The notes under the pieces: generated by a model
The model's database searches: none
Seen by the model: only the letters and a program-made list of their open reading frames with translations
What the model was told of the DNA's origin: nothing
Part shown: positions 1 to 11,400 of the stretch, in pieces
Layout: every line of letters begins with the position of its first letter
How positions within the stretch are numbered: the first letter of the stretch is position 1
Made by a program: the position numbers and the translations under genes
From: Caprella mutica
Lineage: Eukaryota > Arthropoda > Malacostraca > Amphipoda > Caprellidae
Assembly (NCBI GenBank): GCA_947561585.1
Contig: CANNZV010000877.1
Span: 62,001-126,000, forward strand
Direction of reading: 5' to 3'
Length of the DNA stretch: 64,000 nt

Positions 1-1265
1 TTTATCCATAGAAATATATTGTAATTAATGGAGTAAATCGGGTAAATATATAACTAGGTTTCTGTAAATTAATATCAACGGTTATTTTTATATCATTTTA
101 ATTTTCTATCACGAAAATATCACCAATAAATATAATTGTGATGAGAAAATACTAAAATTCGTAGTATATCTAAAGCAACATATTCACATTTAAATAATAG
201 TTACCTAATATTGGAAATACTGATATATATATAATAATCTACAGATTTAATATACTGTGAACAACAATGACTCACCATTTAATATAATTAAATAGTTTAA
301 TTCAAACTCAAAATATTAATTGTGCTAGACCGAGTGAAGTAAATATTTCTTGTATAGACTTAGTAGAAAAAGATAAATAATAATAACAGATATAGGACTA
401 ACGAAATAACTGAAGCTGGTTAATATTTTTCCACTATATCGAACATGTACGCAATATAATAGAAGTGAAACAAGTGTATGAACGTACCTGCGATACCGAG
501 AACTGGTTAGATTGGACATAGTTACAGTGTACAGTGGTGATCAATAACACAGTACACACTCTTACAGTACACACTCACACAGCACACACTCACACAGTAC
601 ACACTCACACAGTACACACTCACACAGCACACACTCACACAGCACACACTCACACAGTACACACTCACACAGCACACACTCACACAGTACACACTCACAC
701 AGTACACACTCACACAGTACACACTCACACAGTACACACTCACACAGTACACCCTAACACAGCACACACTCATACAGCACACACACACAGCACACCTGTT
801 CCAGAGTATGTACGAAGGTTAATTACAAACGGTATACACATCAGAACAGGTGAACTGATTACAGTACATTCATAGGTACAATAGAAATGGGAGGTGATTA
901 TCCAACAAAACTGTTTAGGCAACAAATTTTGTCCAACTAAATTGTTTTCATGCAAATTGCTAGTAACCTGAGTTTTAAAGTTATCCAATTCACTAGAACG
1001 TAATACCTGTATTTCCATTTATTTTTCTATGTAGCATGGTAAAAATATCCGAAAATTAACCTGGTTAAAATATTTTAAAGGTAACCTGGTAAGATACTTG
1101 AATAAAATAACATGTAACCATTATTATATTTATTGCTGAGGATTCAGGTAATAAATTGGTTTCTCTGAACACCTGAACATTCAGCGAGCTGGTGAACTGC
1201 CATGTTATACCTGTGATTACATTTGTAGTATTATATAGAATATAGCATGGTGAAACTAATTAAGA
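1..1265. repeat. Segmental duplication, copy A
   Basis: This block is largely repeated at 5905-7230. Both copies begin with the same AT-rich lead (ATATTGTAATTAATGGAGTA), pass through the same segment around 380-535, enter a 15-bp minisatellite and leave it with the same CTGTTCCAGAGTATGTACGA tail. The end of the block (about 1140-1265) is a shorter motif that recurs around 5440-5560, 7135-7240 and 7565-7690. No coding sequence is recognisable. The short open frames here are repeat artefacts. Confidence 0.8.
538..795. repeat. 15-bp minisatellite (ACAGTACACACTCAC)
   Basis: Head-to-tail copies of a 15-bp unit alternate between ACAGTACACACTCAC and ACAGCACACACTCAC. The unit length is a multiple of three, so several frames stay open, but the encoded VHTHT repeats are not a credible protein. 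The same array type occurs in the second duplicate at 6547-6902. Confidence 0.9.
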
Positions 1266-1531
1266 CATGGAAATATATTCATGAAAGATCAAACATTCAA
1301 TTTATTTTATCGAGCAAATAAATTAGCTTTTGTAGCAGTCTATCCACTTTTTGATTATAAATATATGTATTCATACATATCGGTATTTCCTTATCAATAT
1401 GAAGAAATTTTTCGCTGTCAATGTTTGAACATAATCATGTAAAATTCTTGAAAAAATAAACATTTATTAATTACAGTAACCTAATATTCCATTGAAAATA
1501 ATTAAATAATTAAACTACAAAATCAATAGGA

Positions 1532-2842
1532 TCGGACGGGGTATCACTGCGCATACCATTTTCATCACTCTGCACCTCTGATAATTTTAAAACAACTTGT
1601 TTTAGCTTAAATCTGATCGCACCATCCTTTCAAGCATCTTCTTTTCTCCCATAAACATCATGACGCACCATTATCCTATTAGTATTTCTAGATCTTATTC
1701 GTGATGTATGTGGAGCTCTCAAAACGATCTGAAACATGTTTGCAGTGGGAATTTTTAAATCCTGCAAACTCTCCAATAACTCTAGAACCGAGATATATAG
1801 ATTCATATTATTTTAACATGTTAGCACAAACAACAGTTATATTACGTAAAATTTTAAATTTCTCAGTTTTACCGGTTTTCCGGAAACAACCGTGCGCAGT
1901 GATACCCCAGATAATTTAGTTGTTGAGGGATATCACTAGGCATCATTAATTACAATATTTATGTGTAAATAAATATAGAAAAAATATGAGTTTTAGTTCT
2001 TAAAAAAGGAATAAATATTGAACTAGGTGTTATTTAATTATAAAATTGATTAACAATAAACTTACGATCGTAGTAGCTATGCTACTTGATGTTGAGGGTA
2101 TTAAGATAGGGAGAGAGGGGATTCAGGTGATGGTAACAGGTTATTGAATTAAAATATTGATTAGAAATAAACCTACGATGCTATTGTATTATTTGATAAA
2201 AGTAGTTAACTAGTTACGTAACATTTAGGTGTTTAATTTGTTGTAGATTTATTAAATATGTGTTGAAAAAAAGTAAGGGAGTATTAGATTGGGGTGAGGG
2301 CATGTAAAGAGGGAAATACAAACATTTAGATGGGGAAGAGGGGGTTTAGATGGGAAAGGGTGGATGGATGTGGGAGAGAGAAAATTTATATTGGGAAGAG
2401 TTGAATTCATATGGGAAGAGGGGGAGATTTCGATGAGAAAAGAGGGTAATTTTGATGGGAGGAGTGGAGGATTTAGATGGAAAGAGAGGGGGATTTAGAT
2501 GGGATGAAGGGATATTTAGATGGTAAAAAAGAGGTTTAGATAGTAGGGGGAGTGGTATTAAATTGGAGAGAGGAGGAATTTCAGTGGGGGAGAGAAGTGC
2601 TGTATATATGCAATGCGCAGTAATACCCCTTCATGTGCGCAGTGATACCCCTATACACTCACTAAAAGTTGCGCACCAAAAATTGTCAATAAGTATTTCA
2701 TATATTTAGGTATTATTTTGAAACTGGTTGAAAAACATCCTCATTCATAACCATTTCATCACGAGAAAAAAGTTTCTCCAGTACATTTAGTTTTTAGTAA
2801 ATACAGAGTTTGCAGGATTGTGTGCAGTGATACCCCGTCCGA
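1532..2842. mobile_element. Non-autonomous DNA transposon with 19-bp terminal inverted repeats
   Basis: The left end reads TCGGACGGGGTATCACTGC and the right end is its exact reverse complement, giving a 1311-bp element. The terminal motif recurs internally: GCGCAGTGATACCCC near 1893 and 2635, with weaker copies near 1926 and 2608. Subterminal repeats of this kind are typical of transposase-binding regions. I see no transposase reading frame and no clear target-site duplication, so the superfamily is unassigned. Confidence 0.7.
2280..2600 (+). repeat. Purine-rich degenerate tandem repeat
   Basis: This stretch is built almost only of A and G plus scattered T, around a degenerate motif of the form GGGGGATTTAGATGGGAAGAG. 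Pyrimidines are strongly under-represented on the plus strand. It lies inside the 1532-2842 inverted-repeat element and could be its internal minisatellite. Confidence 0.6.
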
Positions 2843-3048
2843 CGTATACTTTTTGTTATAACTTATAAGAAATGGAAAAATCATTTTAGATAAATAATAT
2901 TAAAGTGAAGACTAAATTGAAATGTTTATTTTGCAATTAATTGAGTGATTTACAATTAAAGTGAAAGATTGTTTTATTAATTTGTTAGTTTATAGTTTAA
3001 ATTTATCGATTTCTATTTGTAATTATCAAATTAAAACTAGTGTAGTTC

Positions 3049-4803
3049 ATAGGTAGGTAGGTAGATAGGTAGGTAGGTAGGTAGATAGGTAGATAGGTAG
3101 ATAGGTAGGTAGATAGTTAGGTAGATAGGTAGGTAGATAGATAGGTAGATAGTTAGGTAGATAGGTAGGTAGATAGGTAGATAGATAGGTAGATAGATAG
3201 GTAGAGAGATAAATAGGTAGGTAGATAGGTAGGTAGATAGGTAGGTAGATAGGTAGGTAGATAGGTAGGTAGATAGGTAGGTAGGTAGATAGGTAGGTAG
3301 ATAGGTAGGTAGATAGGTAGGTAGATAGGTAGGTAGATAGGTAGGTAGATAGGTAGGTAGATAGGTAGGTAGATAGGTAGGTAGATAGGTAGGTAGATAG
3401 GTAGGTAGATAGATAGGTAGGTAGATAGGTAAGGTAGGTAGATAGGTAGGTAGGTAGGTAGGTAGGTAAAAAGGTAGGTAGATAGGTAGGTAGGTAGATA
3501 GGTAGGTAGATAGATAGGTAGGTAGATGGGTAGGTAGATAGGTAGGTGGATGGGTAGGTAGATAGGTAGGTATATAGGTAGGTAAATAGATAGGTAGGTA
3601 GGTAGGTAGATAGGTAGGTAGATAGGTAGGTAGGTAGGTAGGTAGGTAGGTAGGTAAATAGGTAGATAGGTAGGTAGATAGGTAGGTAGATAGGTAGGTA
3701 GATAGGTAGATAGATAGGTAGGTAGATAGGTAAGGTAGGTAGATAGGTAAGGTAGGTAGATATGTAGGTAAAAAGGTAGGTAGATAAGTAGGTAGGTAGA
3801 TAGATAAGTAGATAGGTAGGTAGATAGATAGGTAGGTAAATAGGTAGGTAGATAGGTAAGAAAATGGGTAGGTAGATAGGTTGGTAGATATGTAGGTAGA
3901 TAAGTAGGTAGGTAGATAGGAAGGTAGGTAGGTAGGTAGGTAGGTAGATAGGTAGGTAGGTAGATAGGTAGGTAGGTAGGGAGGTAGGGAGGTAGGTAGG
4001 TAGGTAGGAAGGTAGGTTGGTAGGTTGATAGGTTGATAGGTAGGGAGGTAGGTAAGTAAAAAGGTAGGTTGATAGGTAGGTAGGTAGGTAGGTAGGTAGG
4101 TAGGTAGGAAGGTAGTTAGGTAGGTAGGTAGGTAAGAATTTAGGTAGATAGATAGGTAGTTAGATATGTAGGTAGGTAGATAAGTAGATAGATAGGTAGG
4201 TAGGTAGATAGGTAGGTAGATATGTAGGTAGGTAGATAAGAAGGTAGGTAGATAAGTAGGCAGGTAGGTAGGTAGGTAAGTAGGTAGGTAGGTAGATAGG
4301 TAGGTAGATAGGTAGGTAAATAGGTAGGTAGATAGGTAGGTAGATCTATAGGTAGATAGGTAGGTAGATAGGTAAGTAGATAGGTAGGTATAAATGTAGG
4401 TAAATAAGTAAGTAAGGGGAGATAAGTAGGTAGGTAGGTAGGTAGGTAGGTAGGTAGGTAGGTAGGTAGGTAGGTAGGTAGATAGGTTGGTATATAGGTA
4501 GGTTAATAGGTAGGTAGATCTGAAGGTAGATAGGTAGGTAGGATAAGTAGATAGGTAGGTAAGTACGGGGAGATAAGTAGGTAGGTAGATAGGTAGGTAG
4601 GTAGGTAGGTAGGTAGGTAGGTAGATAGGTAGGTAGATAGGTAGGTAGATAGGTAGGTAGATAGGTAGGTAAATATGTAGGTAGTTCTGTAGGTAGATAG
4701 GTAGGTAGGATAGGTAGATAGGTAGGTAAGTACGGGGTGATAAGTAGGTAGGTAGATAGGTAGGTAGATAGGTAAGTACGGGGAGATAAGTAGGTAGTTA
4801 GGT
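3049..4803. repeat. Long tetranucleotide microsatellite (GTAG/ATAG)
   Basis: About 1.75 kb consists almost only of GTAG and ATAG tetramers with occasional substitutions and rare indels. The common super-unit is a 12-mer of GTAG-GTAG-ATAG. On the minus strand it is open for 166 codons as PTYL repeats. That is a composition artefact, not a gene. Confidence 0.97.
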
Positions 4804-5269
4804 CATTCAAACAGCAATAATTTATGAAATATATTATACCGTGCACTATTTTATAATATAGATTTTCGAATATTTATTTGCAAATTCAAATAACAATCAT
4901 AAATAATCAATACGTGTCAACATATTACGAATGTTTGAAATTTAGTTTTTTTATATACCCTAGTTATATGAAATGAAAAAATGCTATACTTTTTGATAAC
5001 AATTAGATGTCATATTAACTTTTTTGGTGTTTCTAATAGGTAGTCAAATATTTGTTTGAATATCCGTAGATTTGCATACTGATTTTATGTAATACAAAGA
5101 AATATCATATATCTATATTAGGTACAGATTTAATTACCATATGCGAATTAAATGCCGAATGAATTTTCCAATAAGTTATCAATAAAATAAACTTAAAATT
5201 ATATCAACTTTGGAGAGAACTTTGAAAATATGATATTTAACAGTAATTTTTTACTGCTTTCTCCACATT

Positions 5270-5570
5270 GAGTATAGTTCAATGAATATATCTCCAACAA
5301 AAAGGCTGTTTCCAACAAAACGAGACTGTTATTTCTATCAAATTATTTCCATCTATATTACTAGTAACCGGAATCCAAATGTTTTCCAGTTCACCTGAAC
5401 GTTATACCTGTATTTTCATTTCTATTTCTATATTGCAAATACATACACAGGTAAATAATTGGTTTCTCTGAACAGCTGCAGCATTCAGCTAGCTAGAGTA
5501 CTGCAACACTCGTTATACCTGTACTTACATTATATTACTATATAGCTTGGTGAAAATAATTTTAAATTTT
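5270..5570. repeat. Dispersed copy of the duplicated-block tail
   Basis: This segment resembles 900-1265, sharing GGTTTCTCTGAACA, CAGCTAGCTAGAG and GTTATACCTGTA. It is one of four copies of the motif in the first 8 kb. Confidence 0.6.
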
Positions 5571-5904
5571 TTGGAATTGATCCATATGTAATTCAGTTCA
5601 TAACTATTTTTTCTGACAGCTTGATATATATTTCTCTTGATTTTATCCCCGATTTCTCTTGATTTTTTTATAGATACTTTTTTCTTGGAAAGTAAAAAAA
5701 TTGACTCCAATTTGATTTAGTGGTATCAGCCACAGTGAATGTTTTTCACTGTATTTATATTTTTATAGTTATTTTACTTTAAATATCATTTGAAATTTTC
5801 ATCTGGATTTTAATTCGCAATTCGGTGATATCGATATTTTACTTCCATTTTCTTCTAATATATTGTTATTATTACTCTTCCAATATATTGTTATTGTTAT
5901 TTTT

Positions 5905-7233
5905 CCAATATATTGTAATTAATGGAGTAAATCAGGTAAATTTATAACTAGGTTTTTGCGAATTAGAATAAACGGTTTATTTTTATATCATTTTAATTTT
6001 CTACCACGAAAATATCACCAATAAATATATTTGTGATGAGAAAATATTAAAATTCGTAGTATATCTAAAGCAACATATTCACATTTGAATAATCTAAGTA
6101 ATATTTTAAGTATTGAAATATAAGATAATCAACTGATTTAATATATTGTGAACAGCATTGACTTACCATTTAATGTAATTAAATAGTATTAATTGTGCTA
6201 GACCAAGTAAATGAATATTTCTTGAATAAACTTAATAGTAATAAAATAAATAATAATAACAGATATAGGACTAACGAAATAACTGAAGCTGGTTAATATT
6301 TTTCCACTATATCGAACATGTACGCAATATAATAGAAGTGGAACAAGTGTATGAACGTACCTGCGATACCGAGAACTGGTTAGATTGGACATAGTTACAG
6401 TGTACAGTGGTGATCTATAACCATCCAGAAAAGATGGAATGTTGTACACTAAAAAGTTGAGTTCAGAGTATAGTTAACTGTACAGAGAAAAAGAATGGAA
6501 GAATGGTACTGAGTAAAGAGACCTGTTGAATTTAATACTCATATATAGTACACACTCACACAGTACACACTCACACAGTACACACTCACACAGTACACAC
6601 TCACACAGTACACACTAACACAGCACACACTCACACAGCACACACTCACTCAGTACACACTCACACAGTACACACTCACACAGCACACACTCACACAGCA
6701 CACACTCACACAGTACACACTCACACAGTACACACTCACACAGTACACACTCACACAGTACACACTAACACAGCACACACTCACACAGCACACACTCACT
6801 CAGTACACACTCACACAGTACACACTCACACAGCACACACTCACACAGTACACACTCACACAGTACACACTCACACAGCACACACTCACACAGTACACAC
6901 CTGTTCCAGAGTATGTACGAAGGTTAGTTACAAACGGTATACACATCAGAACAGGTGACCTGATTACAGTACATTCATAGGTACAATAGAAATGGGAGGT
7001 AATTATCCAACAAAATTGTTCAGCCAACACTAGCACTTAATATTCATTCATTTCTATTTCTATATAGCATATAACATTGTGAAAATACGTAATTGAAAAA
7101 TAACTTGCAACCATTACTATGTATTTTGCAGAATAATCAGGTAACAAATTAGTTTCTCTGGACAGCTGTAACATTCAGCTAGCTAGAGAACTGTGCCGAA
7201 ACGTTATACCTGTATTTACATTATATTACTATA
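5905..7233. repeat. Segmental duplication, copy B
   Basis: This is the second copy of the block at 1-1265, in the same orientation. It carries an extra stretch near 6430-6545 and a longer minisatellite. The 250-400 and 6180-6310 regions are nearly collinear. A Tc1-type MITE is inserted directly at its right edge. Confidence 0.8.
6547..6902. repeat. 15-bp minisatellite, second array
   Basis: This has the same 15-bp unit as 538-795, but more copies and a few AACACAG variants that recur about 180 bp apart. That spacing suggests part of the array expanded by duplication of a larger block. Confidence 0.9.
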
Positions 7234-7406
7234 CATTGTGTCCGCAAAAAATGTATCCACTGCCATCGAATATATCTTAATTACTATTTATATTTCATTA
7301 ATATTAACCCTACGTATCTATGGTACCAACATATTATGCATATTATCGTGAAATGATAAATAATGCAGATTCAAGGCAGTGGATACATTTTTTTGCGGAC
7401 ACACTG
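7234..7406. mobile_element. Tc1/mariner-type MITE with TA target duplication
   Basis: This 173-bp element has inverted ends of about 30 bp (left CATTGTGTCCGCAAAAAA, right complement CAGTGTGTCCGCAAAAAA) flanked by TA on both sides. The flanks read ATTACTATA before and TATAGCATGG after. Uninterrupted paralogous copies at about 1235, 5540 and 7665 read TATAGCATGG-like sequence straight through, so they show the empty site. Confidence 0.85.
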
Positions 7407-7410
7407 TATA

Positions 7411-7511
7411 GCATGGTGAAAATGTTTGGAAATTGAAATGGTGAAAATGTTTGGAAATTGAAATGGTAAAAATGTTTGGAAAATAACATTGTCAAAATGT
7501 TTGGAAAATAT
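7411..7511 (+). repeat. Short tandem repeat, about 25-bp unit
   Basis: About four imperfect copies of TGGTGAAAATGTTTGGAAAT follow the MITE directly. It looks like a local slippage expansion of the GCATGGTGAAAAT tail of the dispersed motif. Confidence 0.7.
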
Positions 7512-8287
7512 CATGAACCATTATTTGAAAAATAACTTGCAACCATTTCAGCATATTTTGCAGAATAATCAGGTAATAAATTGGTTTTCTCTGAACAGCT
7601 GTAACATTCAGCTAGCTAGAGAACTGTTCCGAAACGCTATACCTGTATTTTTATTTATATTACTATATAGCATGCTGAAAATAATTAAATAAAAAGAATA
7701 AATTAATTTCGATGCAATTCAGTAGATAATATGTGTTCCTGACAGTTTTATGAAATTCAAAATAATTTCTCCTGATAAATTTTTCTTGGAAAAAAACTTC
7801 ATTGTAAAAGTTTCCACGTCATCAAGTAAAATATTTGAAGATTCTTTACATTTACTGTGTAATCATAAGTAACACAATGTACCAGTGACAACTATAATTG
7901 TTATATTTTTGAATAATTTAAATCGAATTGTTGTCAAATTAAAGCTCGAGATATGTTTTTCTGAAGCCAATACTGGAAAGAAATGGAGGAATAGACAGCG
8001 ATCACGATTGTTTGAGTTAATTATGGAAGAAAAAGAAGTGCCTAAGAACAAACAAATAAAAAAGAGCAGGAATGGTTTCGAGAGTGAGAGAGAAATTTCA
8101 AATTCCGAGATTTTACTCTAAAAGAATTTTTATGTATTCACAGAATGGTTAACCTCGATATCTATGCCAGCGTGGATGTGACTCATGTACGTATTTTTAT
8201 AATAACAACCGATGTTAGCGTTCAAGTGACTCATGTACGCTTTTTTGTAACAATACGTACACATCCCAGTACACCTGTGGTGAGTGG

Positions 8288-8320
8288 TATATATGTCAGT
8301 TCTCTTACCTTCGCATCAGT
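8288..8320 (+). promoter_or_regulatory. Core promoter (TATA box and TCAGT initiator)
   Basis: TATATAT at 8288-8294 lies 30 bp upstream of the A in TCAGT at 8316-8320, the standard spacing between a TATA box and an arthropod-type initiator. The first ATG of the seven-exon secreted-protein gene follows 45 bp downstream at 8363. Transcription starting near 8318 would give a short 5' leader. Assigned from sequence spacing only. Confidence 0.6.
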
Positions 8321-8362
8321 ACCTCTCTGACCGCAGCCCCAGTTAACTACTTTGTGATAACC

Positions 8363-8437
8363 ATGTTAGCTTTCAATTTTCTCAGTGAATTAGGCATGAA
8401 GAGCATGTTGACTCTGCTTTTTCTGCACCTCTTTCTA
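8363..8437 (+). CDS. Lectin-like gene, exon 1 (signal peptide)
   Basis: It encodes 25 residues, ends in phase 0 and uses donor GTAAGAAC. A second Met at codon 12 (8396) would give a more compact signal peptide beginning MKSMLTLLFLHLFL. Either start leaves the secretion signal intact. Confidence 0.7.
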
Positions 8438-11400
8438 GTAAGAACTTTGTTCATGCTATATTTACAAGTTACGTATCAGTGTTTAAGTTGAAATTAGGCG
8501 GTGCTAGGAAAATAGAAAGGAAGTTTCATTCGATTTTTTTTAATTTCTATATTGAAATTCGTCCATTCATCTTCAACTGAAGTTGGAATATTTTTAACTA
8601 TCATCAACGCTGTAAATTCGTTTTAAATTATACTAGTATGCTGAAACAGATATATGGAATGAATGAAATTTTTGTCGAATTTTTTTAATTTTAAATAATT
8701 CAATAAAAAAAAAACATAAGAAAATAAACTATAATAATTATTTCTAATCATTTGCATCGACTACTTCAAAATAGACTGAAATTTTTAATTTGAATGATAT
8801 TTAATAAATTAGGCTGTTTCAGCATCAAGATATTATTTTCAAATATTTAGTGAACGTATTTAGACACAATCGAAAGGTGTCACATCATCAGATTTTTTCA
8901 TTATTGTTTTCTATATTTTATGGTCTACCTTAAAAATAAATTTCAGCAGTTTTCTTCGATCTTTTCCTAAAGAAATTTTTTTTATAGGGGGGACATCTTT
9001 ATTTAGTGTTTCTAACCATTTTTTTATCAACAGTTAAATGTAGATGAATTATGATATGATATGTAAAATTGAATTATAAGAATATAATGTTGGTGAAATT
9101 TTTCGATAAAATGAATAATAATTTTTTTTAGATATTTTTTCCAATTTTTATTTTTTTTATTTCTCTCTCAAGTTTTTTTTCAATTTCATTGAAGTTTTCT
9201 CACATTGGAGATAACATTAGTGTGAACGTTTCGATTTTCTGTGATATCAGACATTTCGAAATTACCGAAAAATTTATTTTGATAACTCTTGAATTATTTT
9301 TTGACTTTTCTTCCTAATTTGAAAATTCTAACTCTGTTGTGATTAACACAAATGCAGATTCCTCTCGAATAACCTGCAGAAAACTGCATCAAAAATCGAT
9401 TGAAAATTGTTAAAGTTGTCGATTTTCTCATTTCCTTAGGAGGGACTTGACTTCTAACTGCATTTTCTCTTTTGAAATTCACTAATATTTTTTCAAATTA
9501 ATTTTCTCGCTATACTGAGAAAAAATTGCGAGTCAACCTGACTCATCACTTGAGTCAAGGCTGCAAAACTCCAATAATGGAGTATTTTTCTTGATTGACT
9601 CTACATGAGTCAATCTAACAATGAATTAGGAGTCAATATGACTCTTGTTTTTCAGTAAGTTATTAGGATGAGTCAAATTGACTCACATTTTTCAGTCAAT
9701 TTGGTTACAAACTGAAAACTCAAATTTTTAGTCAATTTGACTCGTATTTTTTTTTAATTTTTATTTTAATAAAAAAGTCAGTTAATCATGAAGTTGAATC
9801 TCATTGATTAGCTTCAACTATAACCGATCTGGTTTATAATTAGTAATTAATAACATTGTATCCCCTTTTTTCATCGCTATTTACTAATAATCATTGTATT
9901 ACTAAACAATAGTTTTTGTACAAGATTTGTACGTGTTCGAAAATATAGAACAGTACGATAACACAGAACTTGTCTCCTAAAAACGGACATTTTGAAACCA
10001 ATTGCTTCGGAAAATTGCGTCCGTTTTCTATGTCTATGAACATTAATAACATCGAGACATGCCTCGCAATTATTACCCTTTTAATAAAAGCAGGACCTGC
10101 CTGTACTACAATTTTTCTTTCTTTGTCAGTCAATCGCTCCAGTGGGTTCCTACGAAATGTTCTTTGGTCTAGCTTAGGGTTGCTAGGTTTTACCTACTGG
10201 GCTATGGGAACTGCCGATTCCAGGAAGCAGCTGTTGTTCCAGAGACTTGCTTTTTAAAAAAATCCCAATTCGACAGTCCTTATCTTGTTGACTCTCTTTT
10301 TTTTTACATTTAAGTAATTGAGTATTCGATATTTGATTATATGAGCAATTCATCATTCGACAATTGTTCATTCAATGAATTGTCGAAAGTCGATTAATCA
10401 TGAAGTGGAATCAATTCGATTACCTTGTTTCTAATTAATTAAATAATAACTGAATTTAATTTTTATTTATTATATGAGCGATTGGTAATTCGAGCAATAG
10501 TTCATTCAATCAATTGTTCGTTCGAACAGTTGTCTTTCGAGTAATTTCATTCGAGCACTTAATTTACAGACTACCACGAACTTTCTCCTTGCACACTAGA
10601 CATACGTACACTGAGAAAAATTCTGAGTCAATCTGACTCATCGCTTGAGTCAAGGCTGACAAAATTCCAATATTTGAGTCTTTTTCATTGATTGACTCTA
10701 CCAGAGTGAATCTGACTATGAATTAAGATTCAATAGGAGTCAATATGACTCTTGTTTTGAATAAAACACTAGGATGAGTCAAATTGACTCACATTTTTGA
10801 GCCAGAAACTGGAAACTCAAAAATTTTGAGTCAATTTGACTATCTTTTTTTTCCCAGTGTAATTTTATAATCAACTTCACATTCCACTGCTATAATTCTT
10901 CATTCTCTTCACTATAAACCTAATTATCATTTGTAATTTATCTACCGTAGTAATAATAGTATGAATTTCTTATTATTTTAATCTGGATAGTCTAATAATC
11001 AACTAAACTAATCAATCTTATATATATTGTTTTCATAATCTACGGACTAATTTTCTTGGCCAATACTAATTGAATGTTCCATTCTTTTCAGACCCAAGAT
11101 GTCGTTTCAATGAGAGGATTGAGTATGGAAGAGGTGAGAACTTAAAACTTATCTGATGGAATTATTATTGTAATTTATTATTTATCAATATACAATGATC
11201 ATTTTCGAATAAAACCTTCTTTGGTTGTCCTCGATATATTGTAATATTTTTTGAAATCACTATAACATTTATTTGACTCCAAGAGATCTTGTAATATTAG
11301 TACTGTTGATTCTAACTTTTCTTTGAAGTTCATAAGATTTTTTGTTAATTTAAACTAAACGTTCTTTATATTAAGATTCAGTATTCGGGCAGTACTTGAT

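Noticed and set aside
534..875. 113-codon VHTHT-repeat frame
   Set aside because: 15-bp minisatellite translation, repeated in the duplicate block.
3049..4803. Possible CRISPR-like array
   Set aside because: Units are adjacent tetranucleotides with no unique spacers; the genome is eukaryotic.
4346..4846. 166-codon minus-strand frame of PTYL repeats
   Set aside because: Pure translation of the GTAG/ATAG microsatellite. No codon variety or homology expected of a gene.
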